Numbered from the stretch's first letter, positions 15,475-23,200 are shown. The stretch is 35,697 nucleotides of DNA from Phycisphaerales bacterium (GCA_030054025.1 JASGCQ010000017.1:1-35697), one strand, 5' to 3'. Numbers and translations are program-made. Notes: generated by a model not told the origin, from the letters alone.

Positions 15475-16661
15475 GTTATTATATATCATCAGAATATTTT
15501 GAGGAGTTGAAGGACAAAGAAAGGCAAATGCTTTTCGGCAAAATCCCTTCGGCTGACTTACGTGATTATACCAAATTGCTTGGTTGGAATTTTCTGACAG
15601 AAGCAATAAAGGATAAAATATTTGTTGCAAACAATCCGAAATTTGATAAACGTCAAATCAATTTTCCAATTGAGGGGACAGCGCCAGATTATGCAGAAGC
15701 CATTGAATTAGCTATTTCAAAAGTTGCAGAATTGCAAGGCAAAACAATAGCTAATGTAATTGCAGAAATACAAGAATTAAAAGACGACACCCTAAGATTT
15801 AGGGTAATTGACACAAGAAACGAGGACAGTTTTATTCCATTATCCTATGCTGTGTCTGCAATAAATGGAGCAAAAGAATTATTTGTTTCTGCGGCTTGCT
15901 CAGTTTTAAAACCACAGGCACATCATCCAAGAATGAACCGTTCGGAGGCATTGGAATTAATCGAAAAATCAAGATTTAGGCATACAGAAAAAGGAAGTTT
16001 TATTTTGAAAGTTTCAAGTCCGTTAAAGGCAGTTGATATACAAGCAAATTTATTTAGTGACGAAACAATGCCTTTCGTTAGGCAAACAACCCTAACCATT
16101 AATACGGGATTAAACCAACTAGTAACAGCAATACAGGCAGACACATTAATACAGTTAGTTGATGAAATCAAAGACGGTTCAAACCATTACATATCATCCA
16201 ATCTTTGCAAAGCCGTTACAAACTTTCAGGAGCAACACGAAGATTTTGACCTTTGGGTAGATTTTAATTTCGCAGGCTCATTAGCTCTGCCTTCTACTGT
16301 TCCCGTAGTCAAAGAAGTGAAAATTCAAAAGGACTATTTTTCAAGAATTGATGATGTAAGACGAGAATTGCGAAACACAGAACAGCAGAAAAAGAAAGAA
16401 GATGTTTTTATGGCAACGGTTGAGCATCTTGCAGGTGAAATTGGTGACGATGGTTTGCGTTCGGGTGAAGTGATTTTGAATTTGTATCAAGAAGATGAAA
16501 TCATAAAAGCAAAAACAGGTTTAAATTCGGTTCAATACATTGAAGCAGATAAAGCACACATGACTTCAGGTGCTTACATCAAAATTAAAGGGAAGTTACA
16601 CCCAGGTAATCAACCACGGAGTTTAACTGACGTGTCTCTATTTGAATTAATCCTGCCATAA
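15471..16661 (+). CDS. Unknown partner of the DUF4365 nuclease
   Basis: 396 residues, no family recognised. Features visible: an N-terminal helical part (YFEELKDKERQMLFGKIPSADLRDYTKLLGWNFL); a central region rich in strands (DTLRFRVIDTRNEDSFIPLSYAVSAINGAKELFVSAACSVL); a helix with RMNRSEALELIEKSRFRHTEKGSFILKV (about 154-180); a polar helix RRELRNTEQQKKKEDVF; and a C-terminal beta domain (GLNSVQYIEADKAHMTSGAYIKIKGKLH). No signal peptide or membrane segment is present. The four-base overlap with the DUF4365 gene suggests a shared complex, perhaps a sensor, specificity factor or inhibitor of the nuclease. The final part looks like a small barrel, as in the partner of the PIN toxin; this likeness is only an impression. 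Confidence 0.55.
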   Translation: MSYYISSEYFEELKDKERQMLFGKIPSADLRDYTKLLGWNFLTEAIKDKIFVANNPKFDKRQINFPIEGTAPDYAEAIELAISKVAELQGKTIANVIAEIQELKDDTLRFRVIDTRNEDSFIPLSYAVSAINGAKELFVSAACSVLKPQAHHPRMNRSEALELIEKSRFRHTEKGSFILKVSSPLKAVDIQANLFSDETMPFVRQTTLTINTGLNQLVTAIQADTLIQLVDEIKDGSNHYISSNLCKAVTNFQEQHEDFDLWVDFNFAGSLALPSTVPVVKEVKIQKDYFSRIDDVRRELRNTEQQKKKEDVFMATVEHLAGEIGDDGLRSGEVILNLYQEDEIIKAKTGLNSVQYIEADKAHMTSGAYIKIKGKLHPGNQPRSLTDVSLFELILP

Positions 16662-16675
16662 CCATATATTATGCT

Positions 16676-16819
16676 ATGGCAAATTTCATCACCAAAAGCG
16701 AAATAGAACAAATTGCATTGGATATTCTAAGCAGCGACTTAGGACGTACGGTGTTGTATGGTCCTGATATTGCCGAAGGTGATAGAAAGGAAATAAACAT
16801 AAGTTTGCAGAATGCCTGA
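16676..16819 (+). pseudogene. hsdR: hsdR N-terminal stub, copy 1
   Basis: 47 codons: MANFITKSEIEQIALDILSS, then DLGRTVLYGPDIAEGDRKEIN, then ISLQNA and TGA. The part up to KEIN matches the usual N-terminus of HsdR, the ATP-dependent translocase and nuclease subunit of type I systems, normally about 1,000 residues. Everything after residue 41 is missing and the last six codons come from the darT upstream region. The stub overlaps the darT ATG by eight bases and could now act only as a translated leader for the toxin. Confidence 0.8.
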
Positions 16820-17350
16820 TTTGAATAAAACATATTTGTTCAGAATGACGCATATTGAGAATATTCCGCATATTCTTCAATACGGCATTACGCATTCTAC
16901 TTCGGCAAATGCCAACCCCAACTTTATGCCTATTGGCGATGGCAGTTTAATTGCCACCCGAAACGATTTTTTATTAAACAATGGCAGACGGTTGGGCGAA
17001 TACATTCCGTTTTATTTTAGTGTAAGAACGCCAATGCTGTATGTGGTGCAAAACGGTTTTAATATGGTGGCTCCCACCCCTGCCGAAAACATAGTGTATT
17101 GCATTACGTCAGTTCAAAAAATTATAGACTTGCAATTGGAATTTGTGTTTACTGATGGTCACGCAGTAGATGGATTTAGTTCGCAATTTACCATAGCTGA
17201 TATTCAGCATATTGATACTATCTTGGATAAAAATGCCATCAATGCCAAGTATTGGAGAGATGAAAATGACTTGGACAGAAAAAGAAGAAAAGAAGCGGAG
17301 TTTTTGGTATTGGGTGATATTGCAAAAGCAGCCATTTTGGGTTTTATTAC
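16676..17350 (+). repeat. 675-bp direct repeat, copy 1 (hsdR stub plus most of darT)
   Basis: Matches 18479-19153 with a constant offset of 1,803 bases and no gaps. The only differences I see are two silent changes in codons 4 and 5 (AAT TTC here, AAC TTT in copy 2). Copy 1 continues into the rest of darT; copy 2 breaks off into other DNA. Confidence 0.95.
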
Positions 17351-17435
17351 CTACAATGAAAATGCAAAAAACATAGTTATTAACTTTGGTGCAGATGCAG
17401 CCAATGTTCGCAATAATGCAAACTTTTATTTTTAG
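16812..17435 (+). CDS. darT: DarT, DNA ADP-ribosyltransferase toxin
   Basis: 207 residues (DUF4433). DarT transfers ADP-ribose from NAD+ to thymidine bases in single-stranded DNA and blocks replication. Motifs: LFRMTHIENIPHILQYGI with H14, then IGDGSLIATRND with R50, YIPFYFSVRTPMLY (64-77), and the catalytic Glu in RRKEAEFLV (E163 by comparison with known DarT). All family residues that I can check are present, so it should be active. It starts inside the hsdR stub and is followed after two bases by the macro-domain antitoxin. A second, truncated copy lies at 18615. Confidence 0.93.
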   Translation: MPDLNKTYLFRMTHIENIPHILQYGITHSTSANANPNFMPIGDGSLIATRNDFLLNNGRRLGEYIPFYFSVRTPMLYVVQNGFNMVAPTPAENIVYCITSVQKIIDLQLEFVFTDGHAVDGFSSQFTIADIQHIDTILDKNAINAKYWRDENDLDRKRRKEAEFLVLGDIAKAAILGFITYNENAKNIVINFGADAANVRNNANFYF

Positions 17436-17437
17436 CT

Positions 17438-18472
17438 ATGATTCACTATAAAACAGGCAATTTATTAGACAGCAAAGCAGAAGCTTTAGTAAATACTGTA
17501 AACACCGTGGGTGTAATGGGAAAAGGCATTGCCTTACAGTTTAAAAATATGTTTCCAAATAATTTCAAGTTGTATGCCAACGCTTGCAAAAACAAAGAAG
17601 TAAATGTTGGGCAACTGTTGGTTGCTGAAGAAGAAGCTCTATTAGCGGGCAAAAAAATCATCATCAATTTTCCAACTAAAACCAATTGGCGTTTACCTTC
17701 CGAATATCAGTACATTGAAGCAGGTTTAATTGAATTGGTTAAGGTAATTAAAGAAAAACGTATCAAGTCTTTAGCAATTCCGCCCTTAGGTTCGGGGAAT
17801 GGAGGTTTGGACTGGAACAAAGTAAAACCGATTTTAGAAAAACACTTAGCCGATTTGGACTGCGAAATCTATATTTATGAACCAAGTGCAGTTATTCAGG
17901 AAGCATTGAAAAAAGAAAGGGTAAAACTCACACCTGCCAGAGCAATGTTGCTTTCGGTTTTGTATGAGTTGGTTCGCAACGGAGAGTTCGTGTCTGAATT
18001 TTCATCTGAAAAAATCGCTTATTTCCTGCAACGCTTCGGAGCAAAAGAGACTTTTAAATTAGAGTTTCAACCAAATTTTTACGGGCCTTATTCAGGCAAA
18101 GTAAAACACGTTTTGTATTACTTGAATGGTAGCTACATAATGGGCTATAGTTCAAAAGACAAAAAACCCTTTGAAGAATTAGGTTTAATTCCTGATGCCG
18201 AAATAGAAGTCAATGAGTTTTTAGACAAATCGGAAAACGCAGCACACAAAAATACAGTAGAGAAAACCAAAAACTTTCTAACTGGCTTTTATTCTCCATT
18301 TGGTTTAGAGTTGTTATCAACCATTGATTTTATTATTACTGAAAAGAAAGTCAATACGCAAGAAGCCATTACCAGGGAATTGGAAAACTGGAGTGATAGA
18401 AAGAAAACCCTGTTTAACAATCCTAAGTTTATTCAAATAGCAATTGGAAGTATTCAATCGCATTTAGCATAG
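17438..18472 (+). CDS. darG: DarG, macro-domain antitoxin
   Basis: 344 residues. Residues 1-155 are a macro domain that removes ADP-ribose from thymidine in DNA: GNLLDSKAEALVNTVNTVGVMGKGIALQFKNMFP at the start and IPPLGSGNGGLDW (about 113-125) as the phosphate-binding loop. Residues about 165-344 (LTPARAMLLSVLYELV ... AIGSIQSHLA) match the C-terminal domain of DarG, which binds DarT and blocks its DNA cleft. The start follows darT by two bases, so the pair is made together. Six bases after its stop begins the second copy of the hsdR stub. Confidence 0.94.
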   Translation: MIHYKTGNLLDSKAEALVNTVNTVGVMGKGIALQFKNMFPNNFKLYANACKNKEVNVGQLLVAEEEALLAGKKIIINFPTKTNWRLPSEYQYIEAGLIELVKVIKEKRIKSLAIPPLGSGNGGLDWNKVKPILEKHLADLDCEIYIYEPSAVIQEALKKERVKLTPARAMLLSVLYELVRNGEFVSEFSSEKIAYFLQRFGAKETFKLEFQPNFYGPYSGKVKHVLYYLNGSYIMGYSSKDKKPFEELGLIPDAEIEVNEFLDKSENAAHKNTVEKTKNFLTGFYSPFGLELLSTIDFIITEKKVNTQEAITRELENWSDRKKTLFNNPKFIQIAIGSIQSHLA

Positions 18473-18478
18473 TGTTTA

Positions 18479-18622
18479 ATGGCAAACTTTATCACCAAAA
18501 GCGAAATAGAACAAATTGCATTGGATATTCTAAGCAGCGACTTAGGACGTACGGTGTTGTATGGTCCTGATATTGCCGAAGGTGATAGAAAGGAAATAAA
18601 CATAAGTTTGCAGAATGCCTGA
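18479..18622 (+). pseudogene. hsdR: hsdR N-terminal stub, copy 2
   Basis: The same 47 codons as copy 1, with AAC TTT in place of AAT TTC. The position directly after darG is where an intact hsdR would be expected in a locus of this kind. The stub therefore probably marks the original hsdR start, cut off by recombination at the KEIN codons. Confidence 0.8.
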
Positions 18623-19153
18623 TTTGAATAAAACATATTTGTTCAGAATGACGCATATTGAGAATATTCCGCATATTCTTCAATACGGCATTACGCATTC
18701 TACTTCGGCAAATGCCAACCCCAACTTTATGCCTATTGGCGATGGCAGTTTAATTGCCACCCGAAACGATTTTTTATTAAACAATGGCAGACGGTTGGGC
18801 GAATACATTCCGTTTTATTTTAGTGTAAGAACGCCAATGCTGTATGTGGTGCAAAACGGTTTTAATATGGTGGCTCCCACCCCTGCCGAAAACATAGTGT
18901 ATTGCATTACGTCAGTTCAAAAAATTATAGACTTGCAATTGGAATTTGTGTTTACTGATGGTCACGCAGTAGATGGATTTAGTTCGCAATTTACCATAGC
19001 TGATATTCAGCATATTGATACTATCTTGGATAAAAATGCCATCAATGCCAAGTATTGGAGAGATGAAAATGACTTGGACAGAAAAAGAAGAAAAGAAGCG
19101 GAGTTTTTGGTATTGGGTGATATTGCAAAAGCAGCCATTTTGGGTTTTATTAC
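18479..19153 (+). repeat. 675-bp direct repeat, copy 2
   Basis: Second copy of 16676-17350. The repeat ends at GTTTTATTAC (19144-19153); after it copy 1 reads CTACAATG while copy 2 reads TATGGACATT. The intervening unique DNA (17351-18478) holds the darT 3' end and darG, so the layout is 1.4 units of an 1,803-base tandem array. Confidence 0.95.
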
Positions 19154-19226
19154 TATGGACATTTACAAACAAGGCCTTGGGGACAAAAAGAATTTTCTTT
19201 GCTCAACCCTGATAATAACGTACTAA
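18615..19226 (+). pseudogene. darT: darT, truncated second copy
   Basis: The first 179 codons are identical to darT copy 1. The remaining 28 are replaced by 24 foreign codons (TMDIYKQGLGDKKNFLCSTLIITY) read from another gene's sequence in the wrong frame, ending with TAA at 19224-19226. R50 and E163 are kept, but the last beta strands of the fold (KNIVINFGADAANVRNNANFYF) are lost, so the product is most likely unfolded or inactive. No antitoxin gene follows this copy; DarG from the first unit would have to control any remaining activity. Confidence 0.88.
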
Positions 19227-19261
19227 GCTTCGGACAAATTCAACATGTTGAAGAGGATTGA
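19154..19261 (+). pseudogene. VOC/glyoxalase-family gene, 3' remnant
   Basis: 35 codons in the frame starting at 19154 give YGHLQTR, then PWGQKEF, SLL, NPDNNVLSFGQ and IQHVEED, then TGA. PWG-x-x-EF followed by DPDGN-like residues and LSFG is the normal C-terminus of glyoxalase/bleomycin-resistance proteins of the VOC superfamily. The 5' part of the gene is not in the window. The remnant overlaps the tail of the truncated darT in another frame and ends 16 bases before the convergent phaB-like gene. It is probably an old chromosomal gene broken when the island or the tandem array was rearranged. Confidence 0.8.
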
Positions 19262-19277
19262 ATACACAATAAACTCC

Positions 19278-20024
19278 TTAATAAACGTGCTGTCCGCCAT
19301 TGATAGCATAATTGGCCCCAGTAATAAAACTGGCATCTTTACTGGCAAGGAAAGAAACCAAATGCGCAATTTCTTCAGTTCCTCCCAAACGACCTACTGG
19401 AATTTCCGCAACAATTTTATTGCGTATTTCTTCAGGTACAGCCATTACCATATCGGTGGCAATATAACCCGGGGAAATAGTATTGACAGTAATACCCTTG
19501 CGCGCCACCTCCATAGCAAGGGTTTTGGTAAAACCATGCATCCCCGCTTTGGCAGCAGAATAGTTGGCTTGTCCGAATTGCCCTCTTTGTCCATTTACAG
19601 AAGATATATTGATAATGCGCCCATAATTACGGTCGCACATCTGGTTGATAACATTTCGAGCACAATTAAAAACACTGTATAAGTTGGTTTTGAGCACAGC
19701 ATCCCAATTTTCTACGCTCATTTTACGAAATTGTCCGTCGCGAGTGATACCTGCGTTATTGACCAAAATATCTATAGGACCGATATTTTTTTCTACTTCG
19801 GCTACCATTTTTTCTACCGAAGCATAATCACTTACATCCGCCTGATACATATCAAAGTCGTACCCTTCCCCTTTCATCTGTTGCTTCCATTGTTCGGCCT
19901 TTACCACATTATTAAAACTGGAAATCACTCGATAACCGTCGTTGTGCAAACGCTTGCAAATAGCCGTACCCAAGCCTCCAGTACCACCGGTTACCAAGGC
20001 TATGTATTTCTGATGCTGATCCAT
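19278..20024 (-). CDS. phaB: PhaB-like acetoacetyl-CoA reductase (SDR)
   Basis: 248 residues, a classical short-chain dehydrogenase. The cofactor motif TGGTGGLG is at 12-19, NNAG at 89-92, and the catalytic Ser-Tyr-Lys at S141/S142, Y155 and K159 (NYSAAKAGMHGFTKTLAMEVA). The text around these motifs and the C-terminus ITGANYAINGGQHVY match PhaB, which reduces acetoacetyl-CoA to 3-hydroxybutyryl-CoA with NADPH, usually for polyhydroxybutyrate. No phaA or phaC is in the window, so a role in another 3-oxoacyl reduction (FabG-like) cannot be excluded. It is transcribed alone from a likely promoter at 20057-20092. Confidence 0.88.
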   Translation of the reverse strand: MDQHQKYIALVTGGTGGLGTAICKRLHNDGYRVISSFNNVVKAEQWKQQMKGEGYDFDMYQADVSDYASVEKMVAEVEKNIGPIDILVNNAGITRDGQFRKMSVENWDAVLKTNLYSVFNCARNVINQMCDRNYGRIINISSVNGQRGQFGQANYSAAKAGMHGFTKTLAMEVARKGITVNTISPGYIATDMVMAVPEEIRNKIVAEIPVGRLGGTEEIAHLVSFLASKDASFITGANYAINGGQHVY

Positions 20025-20056
20025 ATCTTATTTATTGTGTTTAAAGTATATTTTGA

Positions 20057-20092
20057 ATTACTCAATACTACACTTTAAATTCGAAATAAGCA
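20057..20092 (-). promoter_or_regulatory. Possible promoter of the phaB-like gene
   Basis: On the minus strand a TTTG is followed after 20 bases by TAGTATTG, one mismatch from TAnnTTTG. The distance to the ATG is about 35 bases. Confidence 0.4.
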
Positions 20093-20118
20093 AATGCAAT
20101 CAATCCTATTGGTTGGGC

Positions 20119-20151
20119 AAAAAAAAATCCGATGCTAGAAGGCATCGGATT
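20119..20151 (-). terminator. Rho-independent terminator of the 2TM/DUF6580 operon
   Basis: On the minus strand AATCCGATGC, a six-base loop and GCATCGGATT form a perfect 10-base stem (20126-20135 with 20142-20151), followed by a run of T residues (20119-20127 region). It lies 23 bases after the stop of the small membrane protein gene. Confidence 0.9.
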
Positions 20152-20173
20152 GTAAAGGACTCTTATGAAAATA

Positions 20174-20419
20174 TTAATTATTGCTCAAACGATTAAATTC
20201 GTCAAGCCCTGCATCTTCGTATGAGGTAAACAAAGTGCAAATATGACCTACAAGACCCAATGCCCATGCAGCAGTAAACCAAGCCGGCCAAGGATATACC
20301 CAAGAGGTTGCTCCTTTATCATACATGGTCCACATCAAAACGGTAGCCACTGTAAACGCTAAAATATGTAATAACAAAATTGTCTTTTGACGACCTGTAG
20401 CTTTGATTTTCTTTGCCAT
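20174..20419 (-). CDS. Small membrane protein (2TM-domain-like)
   Basis: 81 residues. A basic N-terminus (MAKKIKATGRQK) is followed by two membrane helices (about 13-31 and 44-65: TILLLHILAFTVATVLMWT and WPAWFTAAWALGLVGHICTLF) and a short polar tail. The pattern with Trp/Pro between the helices resembles the 2TM domain of many Bacteroidota proteins, sometimes linked to sensor kinases; no function is known. It follows the DUF6580-like gene after 39 bases and is followed by a strong terminator, so the two are one operon. Confidence 0.75.
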   Translation of the reverse strand: MAKKIKATGRQKTILLLHILAFTVATVLMWTMYDKGATSWVYPWPAWFTAAWALGLVGHICTLFTSYEDAGLDEFNRLSNN

Positions 20420-20458
20420 TGTTTAGTTCTTTATAATATTGAAAAATGAGTGTGAAGA

Positions 20459-21007
20459 TTATGCTGTTTTGATACGAGCAGGCAATACTGATTTGATGAT
20501 GAAATAAGCGGCAAACAACACTGCGCTACCCATAAAATCGGCTTGCAAACTATTTTTGAAAAAAGGGATGGCATCAATATAGGTTTTGGCAAAGCTGGAC
20601 ACCGAATATCCATTAAACCCTTGAGCAAAATAACCAAAATTGGAGATGATGAAAAATGCTACAGAAGCCGAAAATGTGCCGCCAACAACAGTCAATGTGT
20701 TTACCTTATTCATGGCTTTGCCAATCAATGCAGCGGCGATTAAACCAGCATATACGAAAAACTGACTAATACCATAAAAACCATAATTGGTCGGTGTAGG
20801 GAATATTTGGAAATAAATATCTGCCATGAACTGACCCAAAAGAGCTATTAGTAAAGCTGTTTTAGCATCTTTGACCAACATACCGCTCACCAAGCCTATG
20901 GCTACTACAGGGGCAAAATTATAAGCACCTGTTTCTGCGCAGATAATACGGGAAACAACTGCCAACAAAACAAGCCCAATGGCTACCAATAATTGATTAT
21001 TCTTCAT
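20459..21007 (-). CDS. DUF6580-like integral membrane protein
   Basis: 182 residues with about five membrane helices (6-24, 34-60, 84-101, 105-128, 155-173). The segment YNFAPVVAIGLVSGMLVKD and the acidic pair in GQFMADIYFQ are usual for DUF6580 proteins, which resemble substrate-binding subunits of ECF-type vitamin transporters. No ECF ATPase or T subunit is nearby, and the substrate is unknown. It has its own clear promoter (21037-21067) and is followed by the small 2TM-like gene. Confidence 0.75.
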   Translation of the reverse strand: MKNNQLLVAIGLVLLAVVSRIICAETGAYNFAPVVAIGLVSGMLVKDAKTALLIALLGQFMADIYFQIFPTPTNYGFYGISQFFVYAGLIAAALIGKAMNKVNTLTVVGGTFSASVAFFIISNFGYFAQGFNGYSVSSFAKTYIDAIPFFKNSLQADFMGSAVLFAAYFIIKSVLPARIKTA

Positions 21008-21036
21008 ATTACTCTGTAAAATAAAATTTGATGTGC

Positions 21037-21067
21037 AAAAATAACAATCGCTTTGGCAATAACAAAA
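21037..21067 (-). promoter_or_regulatory. Bacteroidota-type promoter of the DUF6580 operon
   Basis: On the minus strand TTTG (21064-21067) is followed after exactly 19 bases by TATTTTTG (21037-21044), a full match to TTTG-N19-TAnnTTTG. The distance to the ATG is 29 bases. Confidence 0.75.
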
Positions 21068-21145
21068 AAGAATATGATTAATGTGGGAATGTGGAAAAAT
21101 CTATTGAATTTAAAACTCCTGAGCGATATAGCTGCGCAATCCGAG

Positions 21146-22120
21146 TTATTTCAAACTGAATAAACTATCTACAAACTCTGCTTTATTAAAAATCTGCAAA
21201 TCCTCCATACGCTCCCCTACTCCGATATACTTGACCGGAATCTGAAACTGATGAGCAATTGCCAATACTACTCCACCTTTTGCCGTACCGTCCAATTTCG
21301 TGATTGCAAGAGCGGTAATATCTGTGGCTGCGGTAAAATGTTTGGCTTGCTCTAAGGCATTTTGCCCGGTACTACCATCCAACACCAAAAGTACCTCGTG
21401 GGGGGCATCGGGCATTTTTTTACTAATGACACGACGAATTTTACTCAACTCTTCCATCAAATAAGCTTTATTGTGCAGTCGTCCAGCGGTGTCAATAATG
21501 ACAATGTCTGCATCTCTGGCAATGGCACTTTGTACAGCATCAAAAGCTACGGAACTAGGATCGCTACCCATTTCTTTTTTCACGATAGGCACGCCTACAC
21601 GCTCGCTCCAAATGGTCAATTGATCCACCGCAGCCGCACGAAAGGTGTCAGCAGCACCCAGTACCACACTTTTACCATTCTTCTTGAAATTGTGAGCCAA
21701 TTTGCCAATCGTTGTTGTTTTACCAACACCGTTCACGCCTACTACCAAAAGCACATAAGGCTTTTTACCTGCCGGCAAATCAAAAGTTTCGTACTCATTG
21801 GAGGGGGCATCGGTGAGTACGCTCATAATACCCTCTTGCAATACCTCGTTGAGTGCAGCAGTACCTACATATTTCTCTTTCGCAACAAGCCCTTCTATTC
21901 TTTTAATAATTTCAATGGTGGTATCAATACCTACATCCGCACTCACCAAAGCAACTTCCAGCTCATCCAACAGTTCTTCATCTACCTTATCTTTTCCGGC
22001 AATGGCTTTGGTGATTTTAGCAAAAAAACCTTCTTTAGTTTTTTTCAAACCTTCGTCCAGAGCCACTTTTTGCTCTTCTTGCTGCTGATTTCGTTTAAAT
22101 AATTTTTCAAAAAAACCCAT
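21146..22120 (-). CDS. ftsY: Signal recognition particle receptor FtsY
   Basis: 324 residues, the short form without the long acidic domain of E. coli. FtsY is the GTPase that docks SRP-ribosome complexes at the membrane. The N-terminal amphipathic start (MGFFEKLFKR) can bind lipid. A four-helix N domain (about 25-105) precedes the GTPase motifs: G1 GVNGVGKTT (128-136), DTFRAAAVDQL (158-168), G3 DTAGR (210-214) and G4 TKLD (274-277), and the closing GVGERMEDLQIF. It is expressed from its own promoter at 22155-22186. Confidence 0.97.
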   Translation of the reverse strand: MGFFEKLFKRNQQQEEQKVALDEGLKKTKEGFFAKITKAIAGKDKVDEELLDELEVALVSADVGIDTTIEIIKRIEGLVAKEKYVGTAALNEVLQEGIMSVLTDAPSNEYETFDLPAGKKPYVLLVVGVNGVGKTTTIGKLAHNFKKNGKSVVLGAADTFRAAAVDQLTIWSERVGVPIVKKEMGSDPSSVAFDAVQSAIARDADIVIIDTAGRLHNKAYLMEELSKIRRVISKKMPDAPHEVLLVLDGSTGQNALEQAKHFTAATDITALAITKLDGTAKGGVVLAIAHQFQIPVKYIGVGERMEDLQIFNKAEFVDSLFSLK

Positions 22121-22154
22121 TCGTTGTAGTAATTGTCTTTTTTAATTATGGAAG

Positions 22155-22186
22155 CAAAGGTAATTCTTATTGGGGGGCTATGTCAA
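22155..22186 (-). promoter_or_regulatory. Bacteroidota-type promoter of ftsY
   Basis: On the minus strand TTGA (22183-22186) is followed after 20 bases by TACCTTTG (22155-22162), the same -7 box as the rplM promoter. The upstream element overlaps the stop codon of the acetyltransferase gene, so ftsY is probably not dependent on read-through. Confidence 0.7.
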
Positions 22187-22675
22187 GGATTTTATCATTT
22201 CATAATCATTCATAAAATAACCCTTGCCAATATCAATATCATCTACCCGATAAATGCTGTAACCCATGTGTTTGTAAAAATCTACGGCTTTGTTGTAACG
22301 ATTGACATTGATCAAGAGGCTTTCTTGCCCTGCAATCCGAGCATTATTTTCTGCCGCTTGTAACAGGCATTTACCCAAGCCTTTTGTTTGGGTATTGGGC
22401 AATATATATAGCTTGTGCAATTTGGTTTGAAGAGGGCTAGCGTCAATCTGATAAGAAGCAAAACCTTTCGGCATACCATTTTCCGATGCAATTAAAAAAA
22501 CATCTCCGCGCACGTTCATTTGTTCCATCAAAGTAGACTCGTCATACATTTTATGAAACATATAGTCCACCTGCTGCTCGCTGGTAAAGGGCAAATAGGT
22601 AGGATAAAAAGCTTGTTGCCCTAATTGTTTGATAAGGGGAATATCTTTGCTTGTAGCTGTTGTAAGGTCAATCAA
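22178..22675 (-). CDS. GNAT family N-acetyltransferase
   Basis: 165 residues, one GNAT domain. The acetyl-CoA motif A is LHKLYILPNTQTKGLGKCLLQAAE with QTKGLG at 96-101, and motif B ends in NKAVDFYKHMGY (about 127-138). The beginning (TTATSKDIPLIKQLGQQAFYPTYLPFTSEQQVDYM) resembles PaiA-type polyamine/diamine acetyltransferases, so an amine substrate is possible but not shown. It lies 16 bases after the phosphoribosyltransferase gene on the same strand and is probably co-transcribed with it. Confidence 0.88.
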   Translation of the reverse strand: MIDLTTATSKDIPLIKQLGQQAFYPTYLPFTSEQQVDYMFHKMYDESTLMEQMNVRGDVFLIASENGMPKGFASYQIDASPLQTKLHKLYILPNTQTKGLGKCLLQAAENNARIAGQESLLINVNRYNKAVDFYKHMGYSIYRVDDIDIGKGYFMNDYEMIKSLT

Positions 22676-22691
22676 TGTTCTTGCTTTCTAA

Positions 22692-23192
22692 TTAATTCAA
22701 ATAAACTCCAGTAAGGCTGTGTCCATCACTTTCTACTCTAATATTTTCTTGCAAGGTGGTAGAGATACTATGCCCCACTATATCTGGATTGATGGGATAG
22801 GATTTATGTTTGCGGTCAACCAAAACAGCCAAATTGATTTTGGCAGGGAAATAACTCAATACGGGTTTTAGTGCATACAGTAGCACCTTGCCCGAGTTAG
22901 CCACATCATCTACCAACAATACTGATTTGCCATTGAGGTCTTCGCTGATACTGGGCAATCGGTGAAGCGGATTTACTTTATCAATAGTGAGCTGAATGAG
23001 TTGTACTTTAATCGGGCTGATGGCTTGTAGTTTGTCTGCCAATATCTTGGCCAATACCGAACCATTTTGAGCGATACCTATCATTACTAATTCTGTTTGA
23101 TTGACATTTTGCTCCCAAATCTGATACACCATTCTTTGGAGTTTCAGTTCTATCTGTTGAGGGCTAAGAATAAGTGTTCCTATATTTTCCAT
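22692..23192 (-). CDS. PyrR-like phosphoribosyltransferase
   Basis: 166 residues. The PRPP-binding loop VLLVDDVANSGK is at 91-102, and the PPi loop region is IGIAQNGSVLA. The segment VDRKHKSYPINPDIVGHSISTTLQENIRV corresponds to the DRGHRELPI...VGKNIPT part of PyrR, the bifunctional uracil phosphoribosyltransferase and pyrimidine regulator. No pyrimidine genes or PyrR-type attenuator are seen next to it, so a purely enzymatic role is possible. It follows the permease gene after eight bases and precedes the acetyltransferase gene. Confidence 0.8.
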   Translation of the reverse strand: MENIGTLILSPQQIELKLQRMVYQIWEQNVNQTELVMIGIAQNGSVLAKILADKLQAISPIKVQLIQLTIDKVNPLHRLPSISEDLNGKSVLLVDDVANSGKVLLYALKPVLSYFPAKINLAVLVDRKHKSYPINPDIVGHSISTTLQENIRVESDGHSLTGVYLN

Positions 23193-23200
23193 ACAATATT

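Noticed and set aside
21362..22102. 246-codon open frame on the plus strand
   Set aside because: It is antisense to ftsY, whose protein is complete and highly conserved.
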